Positions 26,204 through 36,329 of a stretch of 64,000 nucleotides of DNA are shown one piece after another. Both the position numbers and the translations under genes were made by a program. The DNA is taken from contig NZ_JAGPOT010000026.1 of NCBI RefSeq assembly GCF_018224015.1, positions 35,008 through 99,007 on the forward strand, read 5' to 3'. Position 1 is the stretch's first letter. Every line of letters starts with the position of its first letter. The notes under the pieces were generated by a model. That model was given only the letters and a program-made list of their open reading frames with translations. It searched no databases and was not told the DNA's origin. The DNA is from Pseudarthrobacter albicanus. Lineage in GTDB: Bacteria > Actinomycetota > Actinomycetes > Actinomycetales > Micrococcaceae.

Positions 26204-28192
26204 ATGCGTTCTATTGAAACCGGCACCCTGCTCCGAGCCGCCCCCGCCAGGGAGGACTGGTCCGAGTCCCGCATGGGCGTCTTCCTGCAGGAAACCGAGC
26301 AGAAGACGGGCCGGCGGTTCGCCAGCTACGACGACGCCTGGCAATGGTCCGTCGACAATCTGGAGGAGTTCTGGGGGGCCGTCTGGGAGCACTTCGAGAT
26401 CATCACGCACACCCCGTATGAAACAGTGCTGCGCGAGCAGAAGATGCCCGGCGCCGACTGGTTCCCCGGCGCAACGATCAATTACACCGAACACATCGTC
26501 CGCGCCGTCGGCCAGCGCCGCGACGAGGTCATGGTCAAGTCCCGCAGCCAGACCAACGGCAGCTCCGAGTGGACCGGCGGACGCCTGCTGGAGGAAATCG
26601 GCCGCATCCAGCAGGGCCTGATCCGCATGGGCATCACCGCGGGGGACCGCGTGGCCGGCTATCTGCCCAACATTCCCGAGACGCTGGCCGCCTACCTGGC
26701 GACCGCCGCGCTGGGTGCGATCTGGTGCTCGGTCCCTCCGGAGATGGGCCCCAAATCTGTCCTGGACCGGATCAGCCAGCTGGAACCTTCGCTGATCCTC
26801 GCGATTGACGGTTACCGGTGGGGCAGGAAAGACCTCTCCCGGGCCGACGATCTGGCACGGATCCGCGAGCAGCTCCCGCAGACGCCCGTGGTGCTCCTGC
26901 CGTACCTCGATGCGGACTGTGACATTCCTGCCGGCGCCGTCTCCTATCAGGACTTCACCCGCGAGTCCGGGGACATCCGCTGTGATGCGGTGCCCTTCTC
27001 CCACCCGCTCACTGTGCTGTTCTCCTCCGGAACCACCGGCAAGCCCAAGGCCATCGTGCACTCCCACGGCGGCTTGCTGCTGGAGCACTTCAAAGCGATG
27101 GGGCTGCACTTTGACATGGGCCCGAAGGATACCGCGTTCTGGTTCACCACCACCGGCTGGATGGTGTGGACGCTGGGGGTTTCCACGCTGCTGACCGGCG
27201 CTGCGATGGTGCTCATGGACGGCGACCCGAACTGGCCTTCGCTGGACGGGGAGTGGTCCCAGTGGGCGGTGGCCGCCGAAACCGAGGCCACCTACCTCGG
27301 CACCGGCTCCGCCTACCTTGCAGCGTGTGCGCACGTGGGACTCACGCCGGGCGCCACCTGGGATCTCAGCCGGCTGCGGGAAATCCAGTGCTCGGGTTCG
27401 CCGCTCGCGGCGGACGTCGCCGGCTGGGTGCACGACGACGTCAGCCCGGACCTGCTGCTGGCCCCCACCTCAGGGGGAACCGACATCTGCGCGGCCTTCC
27501 TCGGGGCCAGCCCCCTGACCGGAGTCTACGCCGGCGAGATGTCCTGCCGGCCGCTGGGCGTCTCGGTCGAATCCTGGGACCCCGAAGGGCGGCCGCTGCA
27601 CGGTGCGGCCGGCGAACTCGTGGCCACCAGGCCGATGCCGTCCATGCCCGTCTTCTTCTGGGGGGACGAGGACCAGGAGCGCTACCGCGGCAGCTACTTC
27701 GGCGCCTACGAGGGGGTCTGGCGCCACGGCGACTGGCTCATCGAGACCGAGCGGGGCACCTGGGTGATCTCGGGCCGCTCCGATGCCACCCTCAACCGGG
27801 GCGGTGTCCGGCTGGGCACGGCGGAGTTCTACGCGGTGCTCGACGGGCTGGCCGAGGTCAACGACAGCATGGTGCTGCACTTTGAGGATCCCGACGGCGG
27901 GATGGGCCGGCTGGTCCTGCTGATCGAACCGCAGGAAGGCGCCAACAAGGTGGTGCTGGAGGCTGCGGTGCGCCGTTCGCTGCGGACGGAACTCTCGCCC
28001 CGGCACGTGCCGGACGACGTCGTATTTGTCCCCAGCATTCCCCGCAACCCATCGGGCAAGCGGCTGGAAATCCCCCTCAAGCGCGTCATCCAGGGCGCCG
28101 TCTTGGGCGATGTCCTGGACCCGGGAGTGCTTGTGAAGCCCGACGACGTCGAAGACACCGTCCGGATCATCAAAGAGGCCTTTGCCGCGTGA
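26204..28192 (+). CDS. Acetoacetyl-CoA synthetase-like acyl-CoA ligase
   Basis: The 662-residue product is an ANL-superfamily ligase: AMP-binding motif FSSGTTGKPKAIVHSHGG, FWFTTTGWMVWTLG, and the catalytic Lys near the C-terminus in IPRNPSGKRLEIPLKR. Its length and N-terminal ACS-type segment fit acetoacetyl-CoA synthetases, which make a CoA thioester with ATP. In this operon the true substrate may be another beta-keto or aromatic-derived acid. The ATG at 26204 has GAAGGA upstream. The stop overlaps the next start by 4 bp. Confidence 0.88.
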   Translation: MRSIETGTLLRAAPAREDWSESRMGVFLQETEQKTGRRFASYDDAWQWSVDNLEEFWGAVWEHFEIITHTPYETVLREQKMPGADWFPGATINYTEHIVRAVGQRRDEVMVKSRSQTNGSSEWTGGRLLEEIGRIQQGLIRMGITAGDRVAGYLPNIPETLAAYLATAALGAIWCSVPPEMGPKSVLDRISQLEPSLILAIDGYRWGRKDLSRADDLARIREQLPQTPVVLLPYLDADCDIPAGAVSYQDFTRESGDIRCDAVPFSHPLTVLFSSGTTGKPKAIVHSHGGLLLEHFKAMGLHFDMGPKDTAFWFTTTGWMVWTLGVSTLLTGAAMVLMDGDPNWPSLDGEWSQWAVAAETEATYLGTGSAYLAACAHVGLTPGATWDLSRLREIQCSGSPLAADVAGWVHDDVSPDLLLAPTSGGTDICAAFLGASPLTGVYAGEMSCRPLGVSVESWDPEGRPLHGAAGELVATRPMPSMPVFFWGDEDQERYRGSYFGAYEGVWRHGDWLIETERGTWVISGRSDATLNRGGVRLGTAEFYAVLDGLAEVNDSMVLHFEDPDGGMGRLVLLIEPQEGANKVVLEAAVRRSLRTELSPRHVPDDVVFVPSIPRNPSGKRLEIPLKRVIQGAVLGDVLDPGVLVKPDDVEDTVRIIKEAFAA

Positions 28193-29130
28193 CCACGACC
28201 AGGAATGTGAATGCCACCGCGAATATTGCAGACCTCGTTGCCGTTGATATGCACGTGCATATCGAATCGGACGGCCACGGCCACACCGACATGCCCGAGG
28301 ACTTCCGCGAGGCTGCCCGCAAGCACTTCGGGACTTCGCACGAGCCCCTGAGCGTGGACAGCGTGGCCGCGCACTACCGCGAACGCAACATGGCCGCCGT
28401 CGTCTTCACGGTGGACCATGAGTCCGTGACCGGGCACCCGCCGATCGCCAACCGGGAGATCGCCCGCCAGGCCGCCGAGCACGCGGACGTGCTGATCCCG
28501 TTCGCCAGCATCAATCCTGCCCGCGGCGCCGAGGGCATCGAGGAGGCGAAAGTCCTGGTGGAGGAGTTCGGGATCAAGGGGTTCAAATTCCACCCGAACC
28601 TGCAGGGCTTCTTCCCCAACGACCCCGTGGCCTATCCGCTCTATGAAGCGATCGAGCAGCTGGGCGTGCCGGCGCTTTTCCACACGGGACAAAGCGGGAT
28701 CGGCTCCGGCATGCCGGGCTCGGGCGGAATCCGGCTCAAATACTCCAACCCCATCGTCCTCGACGACGTCGCGGTGGACTTCCCCGAGCTGAAGATCATC
28801 ATGGCCCACCCGTCCTTCCCCTGGCAGGATGAGGCCCTGGCGGTCGCCGCCCGCCACACCAACGTCTACATCGACCTCTCCGGCTGGTCCCCGAAGTACT
28901 TCCCGGCAAACCTGGTCCAGTACTCCAATTCGCTCCTGCGCACCAGGGTGCTTTTCGGCTCTGATTACCCCATGATCCCGCCGGACCGCTGGATCGCGGA
29001 CTTCGAGAAACTGGCCATCAAACCTGAGGTCCGTCCCCTCATCATGCGGGAGAACGCCCTCCGGCTGCTGGGGCTGGACGCAGCAGCGACCCCCGCTGCA
29101 GCGACCTCCGTGGAAGGAAACGGACCGTGA
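28189..29130 (+). CDS. Amidohydrolase-2 family metalloenzyme (hydrolase or decarboxylase)
   Basis: The 313-residue protein is a TIM-barrel amidohydrolase: His-X-His in VDMHVHIESDG, a Lys/His strand in IKGFKFHPNLQGF, FHTGQSG, MAHPSFPWQDEAL, and the metal-ligand Asp in FGSDYPMIPPDRW. The family includes gamma-resorcylate and ACMS decarboxylases and lactone hydrolases; HXH at the N-terminus is like the ACMS-decarboxylase side. The GTG at 28189 is coupled to the ligase and the stop is coupled to the SDR. The reaction is open. Confidence 0.85.
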   Translation: MTTTRNVNATANIADLVAVDMHVHIESDGHGHTDMPEDFREAARKHFGTSHEPLSVDSVAAHYRERNMAAVVFTVDHESVTGHPPIANREIARQAAEHADVLIPFASINPARGAEGIEEAKVLVEEFGIKGFKFHPNLQGFFPNDPVAYPLYEAIEQLGVPALFHTGQSGIGSGMPGSGGIRLKYSNPIVLDDVAVDFPELKIIMAHPSFPWQDEALAVAARHTNVYIDLSGWSPKYFPANLVQYSNSLLRTRVLFGSDYPMIPPDRWIADFEKLAIKPEVRPLIMRENALRLLGLDAAATPAAATSVEGNGP

Positions 29131-29891
29131 CCGCACAGCGCGTGCTGATCACCGCAGGAGCCGGAGGGATCGGCCAGGCGATTGCCCAGGCCTACGACGA
29201 CGCCGGCGCCAGGGTTCACATCGCGGACGTCGACACCGATGCGCTCGGCCGGATCACGTCCGGGTCCGACGCCGTCAGCGGGACCGCGGGGGACATCAGC
29301 AAGGCCGCCGACGTCGCCCGCATCATCGCCGACGTCCAGGAGCACCTGGGCGGACTGGACGTGCTGGTCAACAACGCCGGAATCTCCGGCCCCACGGCAC
29401 CGGTGGAGGACCTCCCCGCCGATGCCTGGGACAGCGTGATCTCCGTGAACCTCAACGGCACCTTCAACGTCACCCAGCAGGCCATACCCCTGCTCAAGGA
29501 ATCCGCGGCCGGATCCATCATCGTCATGTCCTCGCTCGCGGGCCGGTTCGGCTATCCCAACCGGGTCGCCTACTCCACCACCAAATGGGGGCTGGTGGGA
29601 TTCACCAAAACCCTGGCCCTCGAGCTGGGCCAGTACGGTATCACGGCCAACTCGATACACCCCGGGGCCGTGGACGGGCCGCGCTTCCGGAGCGTGATCG
29701 CCGGGAGGGCCGAACTGTCCGGCCGCACGGTGGACGAGGAGCTGGCGGATGCCCTGGCCCTCCAAGCGGTGAAGAGGCTCGTGGACCCGGCCGACATCGC
29801 CGCCATGGTGCTGTTCCTCACCGGTCCGCACGGCCGATCCATCTCCGGGCAGATGCTCCCTATCGACGGTGATTCGAAGGCAGCGTCGTAG
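29127..29891 (+). CDS. Short-chain dehydrogenase/reductase
   Basis: The 254-residue protein is a classical SDR: cofactor loop TAGAGGIGQA (Ala in place of the first Gly of the usual TGXXXGIG), DVLVNNAGISGP, catalytic Ser in VMSSLAGRFG and Tyr-X3-Lys in VAYSTTKWGL. The acidic IADVDTDAL after strand 2 favours NAD over NADP. It ends a four-gene operon with transporter, ligase and amidohydrolase. It probably oxidises or reduces a hydroxyl/keto group of the same compound. Confidence 0.9.
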   Translation: MTAQRVLITAGAGGIGQAIAQAYDDAGARVHIADVDTDALGRITSGSDAVSGTAGDISKAADVARIIADVQEHLGGLDVLVNNAGISGPTAPVEDLPADAWDSVISVNLNGTFNVTQQAIPLLKESAAGSIIVMSSLAGRFGYPNRVAYSTTKWGLVGFTKTLALELGQYGITANSIHPGAVDGPRFRSVIAGRAELSGRTVDEELADALALQAVKRLVDPADIAAMVLFLTGPHGRSISGQMLPIDGDSKAAS

Positions 29892-29976
29892 AAGGCGTCG
29901 TTTAAGGCGCCGTCCGTGGCCTGTGCTACGGTTCAGCCCGCCGGGCCGTGCGCTGCCCCGCCTCCGCCGGCCCGTG

Positions 29977-31125
29977 CTAGCCGTCGCGGCCGGCGTCGGC
30001 GTCCCGGACGGGGCTGGTCCACCGTTCCTCAATATGGCCGAACCGCCACACCGCCAGCGCGAGGATCCACGTGGTGACGAACAAGGCAACGATCGTGTAC
30101 CCGACCGAGCTCAAATCAAGTCCGCCGATGTCGGCCAAGGGGCCCGTGCTGATCCCGATCCGCTCCACCGCGATGGAAATCAGCTCGACCGAGCCGATGC
30201 CCAGGGCAACGGCGACGGAAAGTCCGGTGACGACGATGTTGTAGTAGATTCTGCGGACCGGCTTGGACAGCGCCCAGCCGTAGGCGAAGTTCATGAAGGC
30301 GCCGTCAACGGAGTCCAGCAGGCTCATTCCGGCGCCAAACAGGACGGGCAGCGTGAGGATCGCGTACCACGGAAGCGTCGACGCCGCCGCTCCGCCTGCC
30401 AGGATCAGCAGGCTGACCTCCGTGGCCGTATCGAACCCGAGACCGAACAGCAGTCCGACGCCGTACACCTGCCAGGGGCGCCGGACCGATCGCGTTACCC
30501 GGCCGAGAACGCGGTTCACCAGACCCCGGTTCGCGGACACCTGCCGGTCCGCCTCGGCCGCACCGTAGTCACCATTGCGCATCCGCCGGACGGACCTGAT
30601 CGTACCCAGCAGGACCCCCAGATTCACAATGCCGATGCAGTACAGAAACAGCCCGGAGACGGTGGTGCCGAAGAGCCCCAGAAAAGAATGAAGGTCCGCC
30701 GTGCCCGCCGCCGTCCGGTCCGCCAGGCTCCGGATTCCGGCCGCCAACAGGGCACACATGCCGAACACAACGCTCGAGTGGCCCAGGGAAAACCAGAATC
30801 CGACGGACATCCGCCGCTTGCCCTCGCTGCAGAGTTTTCGCGTGATGTTGTCAATCGCCGCAATATGGTCGGCGTCGAAGGCATGGCGCAGGCCGAGCGT
30901 GTAGGCCGCCACGCCGAGACCGATGCCAAAGGCGCCGGTGGCGCCGGCGGGGAAGTTCCCTGGCGCCGCCACTCCTGCCAGCACGCCCCAGCCGAGAAGG
31001 TGCAGGAGGGCGACAAACCCGGCCATCCCGCCAAGCGATGCCCGCTCCCTGCCGGTCAGGACGGTTCGTGGGCCACCGGCCCGGGCCGGTCGCGCGGCCT
31101 CCGGTTGCTCCTCCGGTTGCTTCAT
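29977..31125 (-). CDS. NiCoT-family nickel/cobalt permease (hydrogenase-linked)
   Basis: This 382-residue integral membrane protein carries the signature HX4DH in LRHAFDADHIAAIDN, then WFSLGHSSVVF and LFGLGFDTATEV, so it is a NiCoT permease. It has the longer central loop of HoxN-like members. The start at 31125 (MKQPEEQPEAA) gives a charged cytoplasmic N-terminus. It diverges from hypA and the hydrogenase operon with a 138-bp gap, so nickel for the hydrogenase is the natural role. It is clearly different from the urease-linked copy at 2676-3716. Confidence 0.92.
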   Translation of the reverse strand: MKQPEEQPEAARPARAGGPRTVLTGRERASLGGMAGFVALLHLLGWGVLAGVAAPGNFPAGATGAFGIGLGVAAYTLGLRHAFDADHIAAIDNITRKLCSEGKRRMSVGFWFSLGHSSVVFGMCALLAAGIRSLADRTAAGTADLHSFLGLFGTTVSGLFLYCIGIVNLGVLLGTIRSVRRMRNGDYGAAEADRQVSANRGLVNRVLGRVTRSVRRPWQVYGVGLLFGLGFDTATEVSLLILAGGAAASTLPWYAILTLPVLFGAGMSLLDSVDGAFMNFAYGWALSKPVRRIYYNIVVTGLSVAVALGIGSVELISIAVERIGISTGPLADIGGLDLSSVGYTIVALFVTTWILALAVWRFGHIEERWTSPVRDADAGRDG

Positions 31126-31263
31126 GATTCCAGCCTCTGATTCCACAGAAGATGCAGATTGCCGGGATGACTTCGTCCACTTAGCGGAAGTATACGCCGG
31201 TGTCAATTTAGATGGTTGCGCTTTGTCCGCTGCGAGCCTATCTTGGCAGGAAGGAGCGCGACC

Positions 31264-31593
31264 ATGCACGAGCTTTCCATCATGCAGGGCCTGGTTGACG
31301 CCGTTCTGGACCGCACGGGCGAACGGCCGGTTGCGGCGGTCAACCTTCGGGTCGGGTCCCTGTCAGGTGTACTGCCTGATGCCATGCGTTTTTGTTTTGA
31401 CGTAGTTGCTGCCGGCACCCCGCTGGCCGGCGCACGGTTGCAGATCGATGAGCCGGAGGGGGTGGCCCGGTGCCGGAGTTGTGCAGAGGAATTCGTACTG
31501 GCTGACCTGATCCTCCTGTGCCCCTGCGGCAGCGCCGACGTCGAAGTGCTCAGCGGCCGCGAACTCATGCTGATGTCGGTGGAGGTGGCGTAG
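31264..31593 (+). CDS. hypA: Hydrogenase nickel-insertion protein HypA
   Basis: HypA acts with HypB to insert nickel into the hydrogenase large subunit. The 109-residue product has the N-terminal nickel-binding MHELS and a zinc site made of Cys70/Cys73 (CRSC) and Cys86/Cys88 (CPCG). The second pair has one residue between the cysteines rather than two. It is the first gene of the hydrogenase operon. The ATG at 31264 has GGAAGGAG upstream. Confidence 0.95.
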   Translation: MHELSIMQGLVDAVLDRTGERPVAAVNLRVGSLSGVLPDAMRFCFDVVAAGTPLAGARLQIDEPEGVARCRSCAEEFVLADLILLCPCGSADVEVLSGRELMLMSVEVA

Positions 31594-31596
31594 AAG

Positions 31597-32448
31597 ATGT
31601 GTACAACATGCGGTTGCGGCGATGAGGCCAACACGCGGGTTTCGACCCTCCAGCAACCCGAAGGAATGTTGGAGCACGAGCACCCGCACGTCCACGCCGA
31701 GGGTCATGACCACCCGCATCCGCACGGACACGGCCCGGGTCATGAACACACCGTCCACCACCCCGAGACGATCACCCTGGAGCAGAACCTGCTCGCCAAG
31801 AACGACCTGTTGGCGGCCCGGAACCGCGGCTGGCTTGCCGGCCGGGGAATCCGGGCGCTGAACGTGATGAGTTCACCGGGGGCAGGCAAGACCACCCTGC
31901 TGGTCCGCACCCTGGCCGAACTGGGAGCGCGCCTGAACGCCGGGGTCATCGAGGGGGACCAGGAGACGTCCCTGGACGCCGACCGGATCCGTGCCGTGGG
32001 CCGCCCGGTGATCCAGATCAACACCGGCGCCGGATGCCATCTCGACGCCGACATGCTCCGGCGCGGTCTCGACGCCCTCGACCCGCAGACGGGATCCACG
32101 GTCTTCATCGAAAACGTCGGCAACCTCGTATGCCCGGCACTGTTTGACCTCGGCGAAACAGCCAAAGTAGTAGTCGTTTCGGTTACGGAAGGTGATGACA
32201 AACCACAGAAATACCCCCACATGTTCAGGGCAGCCGACCTGGTGATCGTCAACAAGGCGGATCTGCTTCCCTATGTTGAATTCGACGTCGACGAGTGCCT
32301 GCGCCAGATCCGGCAGCTCAACTCGCACGCCCACTTCCTGGTCCTTTCGGCCACCACCGGCGAAGGCCTCGCCGGCTGGTATGACTGGCTCGACAACGCC
32401 AGCACCCGGTCAGACACCTTGACTGAATCCCTGACAGACGCACATTAA
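31597..32448 (+). CDS. hypB: Hydrogenase nickel chaperone GTPase HypB
   Basis: HypB is a GTPase that stores and delivers nickel for hydrogenase maturation. The 283-residue protein has the N-terminal high-affinity motif MCTTCGCG, a strongly His-rich stretch at about residues 27-55 that would bind several nickel ions, and a P-loop SSPGAGKT at 92-99. IEGDQETSLDADRI and VNKADLLPYVEF complete the GTPase motifs. It starts 3 bp after hypA. Confidence 0.96.
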   Translation: MCTTCGCGDEANTRVSTLQQPEGMLEHEHPHVHAEGHDHPHPHGHGPGHEHTVHHPETITLEQNLLAKNDLLAARNRGWLAGRGIRALNVMSSPGAGKTTLLVRTLAELGARLNAGVIEGDQETSLDADRIRAVGRPVIQINTGAGCHLDADMLRRGLDALDPQTGSTVFIENVGNLVCPALFDLGETAKVVVVSVTEGDDKPQKYPHMFRAADLVIVNKADLLPYVEFDVDECLRQIRQLNSHAHFLVLSATTGEGLAGWYDWLDNASTRSDTLTESLTDAH

Positions 32449-32478
32449 GCCCCTGGCGGGCCACTGAAAGAGGCCACG

Positions 32479-33537
<1,059 letters not shown>

Positions 33538-33571
33538 AAACCCCTCCACACGTCCAGACAGGTGAAGCACA

Positions 33572-35365
33572 ATGACCTCCACGATTCCAATGCAGTCCGG
33601 GAGCGAAGCGGGTAACAACAAGCTGGTGGAGATGGCGTGGGACCCCATTACCAGGATCGTCGGCAGCCTCGGCATCTACACCAAGATCGATTTCGAGAAC
33701 AACCAGGTGGTGGAGTGCAAGAGCACCTCCTCGATCTTCCGCGGCTATTCCATCTTCATGAAGGGCAAGGACCCGCGGGACGCCCACTTCATCACGAGCC
33801 GCATTTGTGGAATCTGCGGCGACAACCACGCCACCTGCTCCTGTTACGCGCAAAACATGGCCTATGGCGTGAAGCCGCCGAATCTGGGCGAATGGATTGT
33901 GAACCTCGGCGAAGCTGCCGAATTCATGTTCGACCACAACATTTTCCAGGAAAACCTCGTCGGCGTGGACTACTGCGAAAAGATGGTCTCCGAGACCAAC
34001 CCCGGCGTGCTGGCCAAGGCGGAAAACACCCGCGCCCCGCACGAGGGAGACCACGGCTACCGCACCATCGCCGACATCATGCGCTCGCTCAACCCGTTCA
34101 CCGGGGAGTTCTACCGGGAGGCGCTGCAGGTCAGCCGGCTGACCCGCGAGATGTTCTGCCTCATGGAAGGCCGCCACGTCCACCCGTCCACGCTGTACCC
34201 GGGCGGCGTGGGAACGGTGGCCACCATCCAGCTGATGACCGACTACATCACCCGGCTGATGCGGTACGTCGAATTCATGAAAAAAGTCGTCCCGATGCAT
34301 GACGACCTGTTCGACTTCTTCTACGAGGCCCTCCCGGGCTACGAACAGGTGGGACTGCGTCGCACGCTGCTCGGCTGCTGGGGCTCGTTCCAGGACCCGG
34401 ACTACTGCAACTTCGAGTACAAGGACATGACCGAGTGGGGCCGGAAGATGTTCGTCACCCCCGGCGTCGTGGTGGACGGCAAGCTCGTCACCACTGACCT
34501 GGTGCGGATCAATCTGGGCATCCGGATCATGCTCGGCTCCTCCTACTACGAGGACTGGGAAGACCAGGAGATGTTCGTCACCCACGATCCGCTGGGCAAT
34601 CCGGTGGACCGCCGCCATCCTTGGAACCAGCACACGAACCCGAAACCGCAGAAGCGGGATCTGGCGGAGAAATACAGCTGGGTCATGTCCCCGCGCTGGT
34701 TCGACGGCGAGAAGAACCTGGCGCTGGATACCGGCGGGGGACCGCTGGCCCGGCTCTGGTCCACGGCGCTCGCCGGGCTGGTGGATATCGGCTACATCAA
34801 GTCCACCGGCAGGAGCGTCCAGATCAACCTCCCTAAGACCGCTCTGAAGGGGCCGGTGTCCTTCGAGTGGAACATTCCGCAGTGGAGCAACACGCTGGAA
34901 CGCAACCGGGCCCGCACGTACTTCCAGGCGTATGCCGCCGCCGCAGCCCTGCACTTCGCGGAAAAGGCCCTCGAGGAAATCCGCGCCGGCCGGACCAAGA
35001 CGTGGGAAACCTTCGAGGTCCCCGATGAAGCGATCGGCTGCGGCTTCACGGAGGCGGTGCGGGGTGTCCTGTCCCACCACATGGTGATCCGCGACGGCAA
35101 GATCGCCAACTACCATCCGTACCCGCCGACCCCGTGGAACGCCAGTCCCACGGATTCGGACGGCGTCTCCGGCCCCTACGAGGATGCCGTGCAGGGCCAG
35201 CCGATCTTCGAGGAGAATGACCGCGAGCATTTCAAGGGCATCGACATCATGCGCACTGTCCGCAGCTTTGACCCGTGCCTCCCGTGCGGCGTCCACATGT
35301 ATCTGGGCAACGGCCAGACCCTGGACAAGCTGCATTCCCCGACCCAGTCCCTGACCGGAGAGTAA
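33572..35365 (+). CDS. hhyL: Group 1h (Hhy-type) [NiFe] hydrogenase large subunit
   Basis: This is the catalytic subunit binding Ni-Fe(CN)2CO. The 597-residue protein has the L1 motif SRICGICGDNHA (Cys79, Cys82) and the L2 motif DPCLPCGVH (Cys569, Cys572, His575). The 22 residues after His575 are the peptide expected to be removed by the maturation protease once nickel is in place; that protease is encoded at 39361-39924. The gene follows the small subunit after 34 bp. The sequence fits the group 1h branch together with the Asp-ligated small subunit. Confidence 0.96.
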   Translation: MTSTIPMQSGSEAGNNKLVEMAWDPITRIVGSLGIYTKIDFENNQVVECKSTSSIFRGYSIFMKGKDPRDAHFITSRICGICGDNHATCSCYAQNMAYGVKPPNLGEWIVNLGEAAEFMFDHNIFQENLVGVDYCEKMVSETNPGVLAKAENTRAPHEGDHGYRTIADIMRSLNPFTGEFYREALQVSRLTREMFCLMEGRHVHPSTLYPGGVGTVATIQLMTDYITRLMRYVEFMKKVVPMHDDLFDFFYEALPGYEQVGLRRTLLGCWGSFQDPDYCNFEYKDMTEWGRKMFVTPGVVVDGKLVTTDLVRINLGIRIMLGSSYYEDWEDQEMFVTHDPLGNPVDRRHPWNQHTNPKPQKRDLAEKYSWVMSPRWFDGEKNLALDTGGGPLARLWSTALAGLVDIGYIKSTGRSVQINLPKTALKGPVSFEWNIPQWSNTLERNRARTYFQAYAAAAALHFAEKALEEIRAGRTKTWETFEVPDEAIGCGFTEAVRGVLSHHMVIRDGKIANYHPYPPTPWNASPTDSDGVSGPYEDAVQGQPIFEENDREHFKGIDIMRTVRSFDPCLPCGVHMYLGNGQTLDKLHSPTQSLTGE

Positions 35366-35371
35366 CCGGCC

Positions 35372-36328
35372 ATGCACGGCCAGGACCGGGCGCTGCAGGC
35401 CGGCGAACGGATCGGCACCCTCCTCGACGCCCTCGGCGCCGGCGGGGCGGTGGCGCGCGGGCGGGCCGAGGACCTGGTGCGGCAGGTCACGGACCTTTAC
35501 GGCTCGGGCCTGGAGCGGATCCTGGAAATCCTCGACCAACAAGGCAAACTCGACGGCGCCACGCTGGCGGCGCTGACCTCCGACGACCTGGTGTCCAGCC
35601 TGCTCATCATCCACGGGCTGCACCCCCAGGACCTGGAAACCCGCGTGGCAGCCGCGCTGGACAGCGTCAGGCCCTACCTGGGCTCCCACGGCGGCAACGT
35701 CGAGCTGATGGACATCAGCACCGAGGGCGTGGTGCGGCTGCGGCTGCTCGGGACCTGCCAGGGCTGCCCGTCGTCGGCCGTCACGCTCAAGTTCGCCGTC
35801 GAGGAGGCCATTGAATCCGCAGCGCCGGAGGTGACGGCCATCGAAGTCGTCGAGGAGGAAAAACATGCCGCCACGCCGGCACTGATCCCCGTCGACGCCC
35901 TGCTCGTCCGGGTCAACCAGCTGGCGGCCCAGGACGGCGGGACGGCCGAAGAAAGCTGGCAGCTCCATGCCGGCGGGTCCTGGGAACCCGTCCCGGAGAT
36001 CGCCCGGCTGGAACCCGGCGACGTGGCGGGGTTCCTCGTCGACGGGTACCCGGTGCTCGCCTGCCGGACCGGGCAGGACGTGTACGCCTACCGCGACTAT
36101 TGCCCCCGCTGCGCCGGTTCCATGGCGGGAGCCACGCTGCAGCGCGCGCTCGCGGCACCGTCCGGCGGCGGCCTGCTGCGCTGCCCGGGCTGCCGGGCCC
36201 ACTTCGATGTGCGGCAGGCCGGCGCGTGCCTGGAGGACAAGGGCCTGCACCTGGACCCGTTGCCCCTGCTGGTCCGGCACGGCGTGATGTCCGTTGCCGT
36301 GCCGGTCCCTTCCGGACAGGGCGGCTGA
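35372..36328 (+). CDS. NifU-like/Rieske-like iron-sulfur protein of the hydrogenase operon
   Basis: The 318-residue protein has an N-terminal helical region and a NifU C-terminal-type domain with CXXC at 129-132 (LLGTCQGCPSS). It ends in a Rieske-fold-like domain in which the usual Cys-His pairs are replaced by cysteines (Cys244/Cys247 in YCPRCAGS, Cys271/Cys274 in RCPGCRAHFDV). It is a candidate electron acceptor or cluster-assembly partner of the hydrogenase. It starts 6 bp after hhyL, the usual position for this protein in Hhy operons. Confidence 0.88.
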   Translation: MHGQDRALQAGERIGTLLDALGAGGAVARGRAEDLVRQVTDLYGSGLERILEILDQQGKLDGATLAALTSDDLVSSLLIIHGLHPQDLETRVAAALDSVRPYLGSHGGNVELMDISTEGVVRLRLLGTCQGCPSSAVTLKFAVEEAIESAAPEVTAIEVVEEEKHAATPALIPVDALLVRVNQLAAQDGGTAEESWQLHAGGSWEPVPEIARLEPGDVAGFLVDGYPVLACRTGQDVYAYRDYCPRCAGSMAGATLQRALAAPSGGGLLRCPGCRAHFDVRQAGACLEDKGLHLDPLPLLVRHGVMSVAVPVPSGQGG

Positions 36329-36329
36329 G

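Noticed and set aside
26204..29891. Complete gamma-resorcylate pathway
   Set aside because: The amidohydrolase has an N-terminal His-X-His rather than the Glu-X-His of gamma-resorcylate decarboxylase, and no iron-type maleylacetate reductase is present, so the specific pathway cannot be claimed.
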